Assembly: GCF_006965545.2 (NCBI RefSeq)
Contig: NZ_CP041372.2
Span: 2,046,001-2,110,000, forward strand
Direction: 5' to 3'
Origin: Paenalkalicoccus suaedae
Lineage (GTDB): Bacteria; Bacillota; Bacilli; Bacillales; Salisediminibacteriaceae
DNA: 64,000 bases
Shown here piece after piece: positions 54,042-64,000 of the stretch (position 1 is its first letter; the number at the start of each line of letters is the position of its first letter). The notes under the pieces were generated by a model. That model was not told the DNA's origin and searched no databases. It worked only from the letters and a program-made list of their open reading frames with translations. Position numbers and translations under genes: made by a program.

Positions 54042-55865
54042 TTATCCTGCTTCGATCGCTTTAAATTGCGATTTGACTAGCTCATAGTATTCTCCACGTT
54101 GGTCCATGAGTTCATCGTGGTTGCCTTGCTCTAAAATTGTGCCGTGCTCTAAGACAAAGATATTGTCCGCTTCTCGGATCGTTGATAAGCGGTGAGCGAT
54201 CATAATGGCAGTTCGTCCCTTCAATAATCGCTTTAAAGCTCGCTGGATTAACTGCTCTGTTTCTGTATCGATTGATGCTGTTGCTTCATCTAGAATCAAG
54301 ATTTGTGGATCTGCTAGGAGTGCTCGGGCAAAGGAGATAAGCTGTCTTTCTCCTACTGACAGCACATTTCCACGCTCTTCTACTTCCGTCTCGTAGCCGT
54401 TATGAAGGAGTTGAATGAATGGATCCGCCCCAACAGTAGCTGCGGCCTCTATGACCTCTTCGTCTGTCGCGTCTGGTCGTCCGAAGCGAATATTATCCAT
54501 GATCGTTCCGGAGAAAATAAAGGTATCCTGCAGGACGATGCTAACTCGCTCACGCAAACTATCTAGGCGAATATCGCGAATATCGTACCCGTCTAAAAGA
54601 ACTCTTCCTCCTGTTGGATCATAAAAGCGGCTGATTAAGTTGACGATCGTCGTTTTACCACTTCCGGTGTGACCAACAAGTGCGACTGTTTGACCTTCCT
54701 TCATTTCAAGGCTAATACCTTTTAACGCCTTTCGTTCCGCATTATAAGCAAACTCGACGTTATCAAAGATGATATGTCCCTTCATATCCTTAAGCTTTAC
54801 TGCTTCTTTTTTCTCAGGAACCGATGGTTTTTCATCTAGGAATTCAAAGATTCGCTCCGAGGATGCCATTCCGACAAGGAGCTGGTTGTAAACCATACCA
54901 AGCCTTGAGATTGGCTCCCAGAACATTCCTAAAAATAAGGAGAAAGTGAAGAATTCCCCGATGGATAGTGACCCTTGCTGAATCAAAACAACACCGTACC
55001 AAAGGAGGACAGCCGTTCCGATCGCGCCACTCATTTCAACGAATGGACGGAAGAACGCACTGCGCATCGTCGCCTGTCTCCACGATTCGAAGTTTAATCC
55101 GTTCATATTTTTAAAGAAGCCAATATTATGCTTTTCCTGCGTGTAGGATTGTGTAATGCGAATCCCTTGAATACTCTCGTTTAAGTGCGAGTTGATCATA
55201 GATTGCTTTAAGCGCACATCCTGCCACGAGCGACGAATGTTTTTACGTAGCTTCGTCGAGATAAAGAACATAAGTGGTAGGACGACCATAATGGCTAATG
55301 CTAGCTCAGGGCTTATAACAAAGAGGATGACAATGATCCCGATAAGCATAATGATATCCATGAGCATATTAATGACACCATTTGTAAACAAGTCCTGTAA
55401 ACTGTTTACGTCATTGGTGATTCTAACTAGAATCGATCCGGCTGATCGTTGGTCGAAGAACCGATGTGACAGCCGTTGAATATGATTAAATAAGGCTTTG
55501 CGTAAATCAAAAATGATATATTGACCAAGCTTGTTCATGTATTTGATACGGATTACGTTACCGAACCACGAGATCATGTACATAAACGCGATAACACCAA
55601 CCATGATCATGAGGAAATTAACGTCCCCAACCTCAATGATGTGGTCTAGCGCATAAGCTCCAATTAAGACTGGTGCAAGGAGCCTTACTGCGGTAGATAA
55701 CAACATGCCTAAAATGGCGATTGGTAAAATGGTTTTTGTATATGGCTTCATGTACGTAAGTAATCGGGACATTTGCTTCCAGTTAAACGGCTTTTCAATT
55801 GCTTCATCCATCGAATAATGGAATCGCCGTAGCGTACGCGGTGCTTCCTTTTGCTTTTTATCCAA
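54042..55865 (-). CDS. ABC exporter subunit with canonical catalytic Glu (YfiC-like)
   Basis: 607-aa half-transporter: six membrane helices (~35-330) and an ATPase domain (~360-600). Walker A GHTGSGKTTIVN, Q-loop VLQDTFIF, signature LSVGERQLISFARAL (not LSGGQ), Walker B ILILDEATASID with catalytic Glu, H-loop MIAHRLSTI. A ~28-residue basic N-terminal extension resembles YfiC. TTG 55865 is 8 nt from AGGAGG; GTG 55874 overlaps the site. It follows its partner by 12 nt. Substrate unknown; drug or peptide export is typical. Confidence 0.9.
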   Translation of the reverse strand: MDKKQKEAPRTLRRFHYSMDEAIEKPFNWKQMSRLLTYMKPYTKTILPIAILGMLLSTAVRLLAPVLIGAYALDHIIEVGDVNFLMIMVGVIAFMYMISWFGNVIRIKYMNKLGQYIIFDLRKALFNHIQRLSHRFFDQRSAGSILVRITNDVNSLQDLFTNGVINMLMDIIMLIGIIVILFVISPELALAIMVVLPLMFFISTKLRKNIRRSWQDVRLKQSMINSHLNESIQGIRITQSYTQEKHNIGFFKNMNGLNFESWRQATMRSAFFRPFVEMSGAIGTAVLLWYGVVLIQQGSLSIGEFFTFSLFLGMFWEPISRLGMVYNQLLVGMASSERIFEFLDEKPSVPEKKEAVKLKDMKGHIIFDNVEFAYNAERKALKGISLEMKEGQTVALVGHTGSGKTTIVNLISRFYDPTGGRVLLDGYDIRDIRLDSLRERVSIVLQDTFIFSGTIMDNIRFGRPDATDEEVIEAAATVGADPFIQLLHNGYETEVEERGNVLSVGERQLISFARALLADPQILILDEATASIDTETEQLIQRALKRLLKGRTAIMIAHRLSTIREADNIFVLEHGTILEQGNHDELMDQRGEYYELVKSQFKAIEAG

Positions 55866-55877
55866 ATTCGCCACCTC

Positions 55878-57629
55878 CTATCTCGCTCCTTGCAGGAACT
55901 GTTTATGATCTTTATACTGCAAATCGTAAATTCGTTTGTATGCGCCGTCTTGTTGCATAAGCGTAGCATGCGTGCCGCGCTCGACGATGTTCCCTTTATC
56001 TAACACGATAATTTCATCTGCGTGTAATAAAGAGGAGATCCGGTGCGCAATGATAAACGTTGTGCGACCGTGCATGACTTCCCTAAACGCTGCTTGAATC
56101 TTTGCCTCTGTTTCCATATCAACGGCACTCGTAGCATCATCTAAAATGAGGATGGATGGGTCGACGCAAATAGCTCGCGCAATCGCGATACGTTGCTTTT
56201 GTCCACCAGATAAGCCGCCTCCTCGCTCTCCTAACACGGTATCGTAGCCATTCGGAAGCTCCGAGATAAAATCGTGCGCATCCGCTCGCTTGGCAGCATC
56301 GACGATTTCATCCATTGTTGCGTCTGGTCTACCGTAAGAAATATTATCTTTTACGGAAGAAGAGAATAGGAAGGATTCCTGCAACACAACGCCAGTATTG
56401 CGACGAATCGTATTTAACGTATAGTCCGTGATCGGTCTACCATCAATGAGAATTCGACCGCGACTCGGCTCATAAAAGCGTGAGATAAGCTGTGTGATCG
56501 ACGTTTTACCAGAGCCAGTTGCACCAATTAATCCAATTGTTTTACCTGGCGACGCCTCAAAGGAGATATCTTGTAAGGCAAGCTCCTCTTCCTCATCATA
56601 TTGATGGCTTACTTGCTCAAAGACAACGTGCCCGGATAGGCGCCCCATCTCGAGTGCCCCTTCTTTATCAAAAATATCTTCTCGCTCATCTAACACTTGG
56701 ATCAAACGCTCTCCAGATGCCTTCGATTGAGAAAATGTATTAACGATAAATCCAAGGTTCATTAATGGGTTAATAATAAACCAAATTAAGCTAAAGAATG
56801 CGACTAGAACTCCAGGTTGAATCGTTCCATTAATCACTAAAAGCCCACCGTAGCCTAGTAAAATGACGACACAAATATGTCCGATCAGCTCCATAAATGG
56901 GAAGTATTTTGCCCAAATGTTAGCTGTGTGAATATACTTATCTTTGTAGTCGGTGTTTTTTACATCAAATCGTCCCATTTCATACGATTCCTTTGAGAGC
57001 GATTTAACCGTAGACATTCCACTAATATTTTCTTGTACCTTTGTTGTCATCCCTGCTAACGATTTTCTGATATCAGAAAAGGCGGGGTGAACGCGCTTAT
57101 CAAACTGATACACAGTGACCGCGAGAAATGGTAGCGCCGCAAATGTCACGAGGGCAAGTGGAATACTATAATAAAACATGATTGCAGTACTTAATAGAAC
57201 TAGCATAACGATGTTGATTAATTGCGCAAACCCGAAGGAAAGAAAGAATCGGAAAGCCTCCACATCGGCTGTCAGTCGCGACATTAAGTCTCCCGTGCGC
57301 GCATTGTCATAATAGCGGAATGGTAAGTATTGAAGCTTCTTATAGAGGGCATTACGAAGTTCGTAAACGGCGTGAATCCCAAATAAATCTCCTAAATATT
57401 GATGAAAGAATACCGCAACCCCTTTTAACATCGTGATGAGGAAGAAACCGATTGCAACATACGGTATCCAACTATAGTTTTGATCTAAAATAATTGAGTC
57501 GATTGTGATTTGTAGAATGACTGGATACGCAACGGTAAAAGCAGTAACAAATAGTAGTAAAATAATAGACCAGATAAAATAACGCTTTGTCGGCCAGTAA
57601 AAATCTTTAAGCCGTTTAAATGTGTCCAA
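55878..57629 (-). CDS. ABC exporter subunit with degenerate catalytic site
   Basis: 583-aa half-transporter, six membrane helices then ATPase domain: Walker A GATGSGKTSITQL, Q-loop VLQESFLFS, canonical signature LSGGQKQRIAIARAI, but Walker B is ILILDDATSAVD, with Asp where the catalytic Glu is expected; H-loop IIAHRISSL. With the downstream subunit it would form one full and one degenerate ATP site, typical of heterodimeric exporters. TTG 57629 is 8 nt from GGGAGG; GTG 57638 abuts it. Confidence 0.92.
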   Translation of the reverse strand: MDTFKRLKDFYWPTKRYFIWSIILLLFVTAFTVAYPVILQITIDSIILDQNYSWIPYVAIGFFLITMLKGVAVFFHQYLGDLFGIHAVYELRNALYKKLQYLPFRYYDNARTGDLMSRLTADVEAFRFFLSFGFAQLINIVMLVLLSTAIMFYYSIPLALVTFAALPFLAVTVYQFDKRVHPAFSDIRKSLAGMTTKVQENISGMSTVKSLSKESYEMGRFDVKNTDYKDKYIHTANIWAKYFPFMELIGHICVVILLGYGGLLVINGTIQPGVLVAFFSLIWFIINPLMNLGFIVNTFSQSKASGERLIQVLDEREDIFDKEGALEMGRLSGHVVFEQVSHQYDEEEELALQDISFEASPGKTIGLIGATGSGKTSITQLISRFYEPSRGRILIDGRPITDYTLNTIRRNTGVVLQESFLFSSSVKDNISYGRPDATMDEIVDAAKRADAHDFISELPNGYDTVLGERGGGLSGGQKQRIAIARAICVDPSILILDDATSAVDMETEAKIQAAFREVMHGRTTFIIAHRISSLLHADEIIVLDKGNIVERGTHATLMQQDGAYKRIYDLQYKDHKQFLQGAR

Positions 57630-57850
57630 ATCAGACACCTCCCTTTATGTAGTTAGTTAGACAGTTCTTCTAATATATCGGTTTCCGAAGTAATAATCGA
57701 CACGTATATCAGGGCATATTTGTGCAAATAGCGTGAAAATTGTGAGTCTACATGCAATTATAGACTGTTTCGTTCTATTTCCTGCTATTTACGGTTTTGG
57801 TGTGGGGAACGATTGTTTGAAATCCCCTTTACGTATGACCAATTTCTTCT

Positions 57851-58100
57851 GATACAAAGCAGTTTGCCTTGACGCATAAGGGGATCGAAGTGACGCATTC
57901 GGACTGCAAGCTGATGCAAACAGCTGGCTGACTGATGCAAACTAGCCTTAAACTGATGCAAAGCAATTTGACTCAACGCATACGGGGATTGAAGTGATAC
58001 ACTTAAGCTTCCATTTGAAGCAAACGGCCTCCGAAGTGATGCATACGAGCATCGAACTTATGCAAAGCAACTGACCTCCAGCAAACAAAGTATAAAATGA
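57851..58100. repeat. About twelve degenerate 20-21 bp tandem units
   Basis: Units start at 57851, 57871, 57892, 57913, 57934, 57955, 57976, 57996, 58017, 58038, 58059 and 58080. Most begin GATGCAAA, GACGCAT or GATRCA and end in ACT or AGT. The period is 21 bp in nearly all, two full helical turns, and no unique spacers separate the units. Confidence 0.85.
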
Positions 58101-58150
58101 TACCAACGAAAACCCTCAAAATAACGAAAGCACCTACTCCAACTACAAAA

Positions 58151-58176
58151 AGCCGTCAGTTCCTCCACTGACAGCT
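58151..58176 (-). terminator. Terminator of the pyr operon
   Basis: Minus strand GCTGTCAGT / ACTGACGGC stem with GGAGGA loop, then TTTTTG, 8 nt past the methyltransferase stop. Confidence 0.9.
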
Positions 58177-58183
58177 CTAACTA

Positions 58184-58828
58184 CTATGCTAAAATTGCTT
58201 TTGTCATCATTCCTAACCCATTGGACGAAAATCTTGTTTCGACATCAGAGAAGCCATGCTTTTCTAACAGCTCCTGCAGACTCTTTGGTGTAAACTGATG
58301 TCGGCGTTCTGCAACGCGTGCCCACTGTCTTAAAAAGTCGGCCTCTCCCTCTGATAAATGATGCTTGTTCGCGTAGACATCAGCCTGTTCGGTAGTTAAC
58401 TGTGGGGACGGATTTAACGTAACAAGCAGACCACCGCTTCGTAAAATGCGACGTTGCTCTGTTATAGACTCTTCTGGATGAGGAAGTAAAAACAGTAAGC
58501 ATGTCGTATAGCTAACATCAGCGACACTATCATCTAATGGTAAATCAGTGGCATCTCCCACTAAAAATGTTGCGTGCTCGCCAAATAAGCTAGTAGCTTT
58601 TTCTATCATTTTTTCTGATAGATCAATGCCTGTTAACGAACTAGCAAGCGACTTAGCTCGCATCAGCAAACGTCCAGTACCACAGCCGATATCAACGATG
58701 TTTGTTTGCGTTAAGTCTCCACCAAAAGCGATGACTTCTTCGTGGATCGCACTTAACCAACTCGTCTGTGCCATTTCATCAAAAAATTCCGTACGTGAAT
58801 CAAATTCAGCTGCTGAAAATTTCCTCAC
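58184..58828 (-). CDS. Class I SAM-dependent methyltransferase, unknown substrate
   Basis: 214-aa Rossmann methyltransferase: motif I NIVDIGCGTGRLL, acidic motif II TGIDLSEKMIEKA, VGDATDLPLDDSVADVSYTTCLLFLL (motif III/IV) and RILRSGGLLVTLNPSP. GTG start at 58828 with GGAGG 6 nt upstream, 23 nt inside the end of pyrE, so it is translated from the pyr operon message. UbiE/COQ5-like in layout; substrate cannot be inferred. Confidence 0.88.
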   Translation of the reverse strand: MRKFSAAEFDSRTEFFDEMAQTSWLSAIHEEVIAFGGDLTQTNIVDIGCGTGRLLMRAKSLASSLTGIDLSEKMIEKATSLFGEHATFLVGDATDLPLDDSVADVSYTTCLLFLLPHPEESITEQRRILRSGGLLVTLNPSPQLTTEQADVYANKHHLSEGEADFLRQWARVAERRHQFTPKSLQELLEKHGFSDVETRFSSNGLGMMTKAILA

Positions 58829-59425
58829 GATTTGCCTCCATCTGGAGCGATGCCTTCCACGCTAACACTTCTTTAGCCTGTTTCTCTGTTAGATCAGCTC
58901 GCTCTACTGCTTTTTGTACTATTGTATCAAAATGAGTGAGAGCTAGCACTTGATAAGGAAGGTTTTTCTTTCTTTCTGCTAGGATAGGCAAATCGTAGGT
59001 GACGATCGCAACAATGGCAACCACTTCACCACCGGCCTCTTCAACGGCTTTTGCAGCTGCAATCGCCGATCCTCCTGTTGAGAGCAAGTCCTCCACAATC
59101 ACTACTTTTTGACCGCGATGCAGTTGCCCCTCAATTAAATTCTGCTTGCCGTGTTTTTTTGAAGAGCTTCTTACATAAATCATTGGAAGCTCCATGCGAT
59201 CAGCAACCCAAGCAGCATGTGGGATTCCAGCAGTCGCCGTCCCTGCAATGACATCAATGTGACCTAGCTCTTTAATGGCGCCCTCTAAAGCCGCTGTCGT
59301 TTGTTTACGTCCATCTACATCTGACATGAGTAAACGATTGTCACAGTAGATCGGAGATTTAATTCCTGACGACCACGTATATGGATTCTCCGGTCGAAAC
59401 TGCACGGCACCTAGATTTAATAACG

Positions 59426-59444
<19 letters not shown>
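58806..59444 (-). CDS. pyrE: Orotate phosphoribosyltransferase
   Basis: PyrE (212 aa), orotate plus PRPP to OMP. LGAVQFRPENPYTWSSGIKSPIYCDNR, GTATAGIPHAAWVAD, YVRSSSKKHGKQNLIEG and the PRPP loop VIVEDLLSTGGSAIAA. ATG 59444 has GGGGGA at 7 nt and overlaps pyrF by 19 nt. Confidence 0.97.
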
Positions 59445-61747
<2,303 letters not shown>

Positions 61748-61751
<4 letters not shown>

Positions 61752-64000
61752 ACGAGCAGACCCTCCTTCTTGTTCATTGGCATCGTCGACATATGCATCG
61801 ATTCCATGACCGAAATCACGGCTGAAGCTGTGTCAAAGGAGGTGAAGCATGGGATCCCTCTCTCCACTGCCTCACGTCTGATTCGGAATCCATCACGCTG
61901 TGGCGTTTTTCCTTTTGTCAACGTGTTAATCACGACGTGTACGCTTCCTGATGCAATCAAATCAACCACGTCTGGCTTTCCTTGCTTCAGCTTCGCCACT
62001 GTTTTTACGCGCAGGTTACGCTCCCTTAAGTAATTGGCTGTTCCTTCTGTCGCAACAAGGTCAAATCCGAGTGCCTGCAGACGTTTCGCAAGCTCATAGG
62101 CCTCCTGCTTCGTTTTATCGGAGACGGTAATAAGTGCTGTTCCCGCTTCCGGAATGGCCATTCCAGCAGCTGTTAGTCCTTTATACAACGCTTTTTCAAG
62201 CGTGTGATCTCGACCAATTACTTCCCCAGTTGACTTCATTTCAGGTCCTAGCGTAATATCGACGCTTCGAAGCTTCGCAAATGAAAAGACCGGTACTTTA
62301 ACGGAGATTTCCTTCGGTTCAGGCAAGACTCCACTTGTGAACCCTTGACTCACTAGGCTTTGTCCAATCATAATATTTGTTGCAATTTTAGCCATATTCA
62401 CTTCCGTAATTTTAGATAGGAATGGAACCGTTCGACTAGAGCGCGGATTCACTTCAAGTACATATAGCTCTTCTTTATGAATCACGTATTGAATGTTCAT
62501 GAGACCTTTAATGTGTAGACCCTTTGCTAGACGAGTCGTATAATCAACAATTTGCTGTTTACGCTCCTCTGTTAGTGATTGAGGAGGATACACCGCGATC
62601 GAGTCCCCCGAGTGAACGCCAGCTCGCTCAATATGCTCCATGATCCCAGGAATGACGACTGTTTCTCCATCAGAGATGGCATCTACTTCGATTTCCTTCC
62701 CAGTTAAGTAGCGATCAAGTAACACGGGATAGCGCTTATTTACTTTTACTGCTCGTTCCATGTAAGTAAGTAGCTCATCCTCGTGATATAAAATCTCCAT
62801 CGCGCGTCCACCAAGAACGTAGGATGGTCGAATGACAATTGGATATCCGATGCGTCTTGAGATTGCAACGGCATCTTCAACTGATGTCGCGGTTTCGCCC
62901 ATAGGCATTGGAATATCAAGCATCTTGAGCGCGTGCTCAAACTTGTCGCGATCCTCGCAAATATCCATCGCATCCTGCGTTGTCCCTAATATCGGCACGC
63001 CTTTAAGCGCTAAGCCCTCTGCTAAGTTAACCGCTGTTTGACCACCAAACTGAACGATAACACCATGAGGATTCTCTAGACGTACCACGTTCATCACGTC
63101 TTCTAATGTTAATGGCTCAAAGTAAAGCTTGTCTGATTCTGCAAAATCGGTTGATACTGTCTCTGGATTATTGTTTAACATAATCGCTTCATAGCCTTGT
63201 GCTCTTAAAGCACGCACCGTATGCACCGTTGCATAGTCGAACTCGACGCCTTGACCGATGCGGATCGGGCCGGATCCTAATACAAGTACAGAGGGCTTAT
63301 CCGTTACAATCGACTCGTTCTCTTCTTCGAATGTGCTGTAAAAGTAAGGCGTTTTAGAGGCAAACTCAGCGGCACACGTATCGACCATTTTATAGGTTGG
63401 ATAAAGCGCAAACTCTTCCTGCCACGCCTCAACTGTCGCCTCCTCTACTCCCGCATAATGCGCAATGGCAGCATGAGAGAATCCTGCTCGCTTTGCCTCT
63501 ACGTAGCTCGCTTTTTGCTCCCTCTTTATCTGCTCTTCCATGTGCACAATATCTTCAAACTCATAGAGGAAATACGGGTCAATCTTTGTCCACTCATGGA
63601 TTAACTCAACAGAAACTCCCTGTCTAATCGCTTCGACGACGTACAGAAGTCTTTCGTCATCCTGCTTTTTGATCTTTTCTTCTAATGGAAGCTCTTTAGG
63701 GGGAACGAGATGCATCGCATTTGTCTCTGTAGATCGCACCGCTTTTAATATAGACTCACTAAACGTTCGACCGATCGCCATAATCTCACCAGTTGCCTTC
63801 ATTTGAGAGCCTAACGTACGATTGGCAGAATCAAACTTGTCAAAGGCAAATCTCGGCCACTTTGTCACGACATAATCAAGCGCTGGCTCGAAGCTTGCAA
63901 ACGTTGTTTTTGTAATAGGATTTTGCAACTCGTCAAGCGTATACCCTACCGCTATCTTTGTTGATAGCTTTGCTATTGGATATCCTGTTGCTTTAGAAGC
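61748..64000 (-). CDS. carB: Carbamoyl-phosphate synthase large subunit, C-terminal ~750 residues
   Basis: PyrAB, open to the right edge, so the N-terminal ~320 residues are outside. Visible are the end of the first ATP-grasp half ([35 protein letters not shown]), the oligomerisation region, the second ATP-grasp half ([65 protein letters not shown]) and the C-terminal MGS-like allosteric domain ([33 protein letters not shown]). It supplies carbamoyl phosphate to the pyrimidine pathway. Confidence 0.96.

Larger units (their letters stand above)
57639..58183. other. Gene-free gap between the ABC operon and the pyr operon
   Basis: 545 bp without a credible gene. It holds the untranslated start of the ABC operon, about twelve degenerate 20-21 bp tandem units and the terminator of the methyltransferase gene. 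A 63-codon frame at 57785-57976 (minus) is just the repeats read in frame. Confidence 0.75.

Noticed and set aside
57785-57976. 63-codon minus-strand frame with a 7-residue periodicity (LHQ repeats)
   Set aside because: The periodicity is just the 21-bp DNA repeat translated; the array continues beyond the frame with stops, and no start signal is seen.

Overview
The window is chromosomal DNA from an endospore-forming, low-GC Gram-positive bacterium of the Bacillaceae. Gene order is nearly that of the Bacillus subtilis pyr-rpoZ-prkC-rpmB-fapR-smc-rpsP-rplS-sucCD-topA-codV segment, read here in reverse, so most genes are on the minus strand. Sporulation genes (spoVM, kapB) and several acidic surface segments fit an alkaliphilic or halotolerant Bacillus-like lineage; that last point is inference.

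Layout from left to right. 1-9.9 kb: hslV (cut by the edge), xerC/codV, topA, dprA, sucD, sucC, the FlhB/FliK-like pair ylqH-ylqG, and rnhB. 9.9-20.7 kb: a translation, RNA-processing and secretion block: rbgA, lepB, rplS, trmD, rimM, ylqD, khpA, rpsP, ffh, ylxM, ftsY, smc. 20.8-23.5 kb: an accessory interval that splits rnc from smc, with two plus-strand genes (a UPF0435 protein and kapB), an intact IS256-family element with a 9-bp target duplication, and an unknown membrane protein. 23.6-34.9 kb: rnc, acpP, fabG, fabD, plsX, fapR (with a clear FapR operator), recG, sdaAA/AB, degV-fakA and yloU. 35-47.2 kb: rpmB (plus), tiny spoVM, a TPP-riboswitch-controlled thiT-thiN pair, rpe, rsgA, prkC, prpC, rsmB, fmt, priA, coaBC. 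48.3-52.2 kb: rpoZ, gmk, remA, yloC and rqcH (plus). 53.2-57.6 kb: an ANT(6)-like nucleotidyltransferase and a heterodimeric ABC exporter. 58.2-64 kb: the end of the pyrimidine operon (carB-pyrK-pyrD-pyrF-pyrE) with a co-transcribed SAM methyltransferase.

Functionally the genes cover central housekeeping: SRP targeting (ffh, ylxM, ftsY), ribosome maturation (rbgA, rimM, rsgA, rsmB, trmD), lipid synthesis under FapR (fapR, plsX, fabD, fabG, acpP) plus fatty acid kinase (fakA/degV), Hanks-type signalling (prkC/prpC) and UMP synthesis. Compared with the B. subtilis order, trmFO (topA-xerC) and def (priA-fmt) are missing from their usual slots.

The most unusual content is non-coding. Two gene-free islands (47.2-48.3 kb and 52.2-53.2 kb) share one architecture: a ~54-bp hairpin-bearing tandem motif followed by two oppositely oriented copies of a 140-160 bp repeat. 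Base changes among the four copies are compensatory in at least two helices, which indicates a selected secondary structure. The second island also has four exact-length 20-bp tandem units and a ~155-bp element with terminal inverted repeats. A third gap (57.6-58.2 kb) carries about twelve degenerate 20-21 bp tandem units. I do not recognise these families; searches would be needed to establish novelty.
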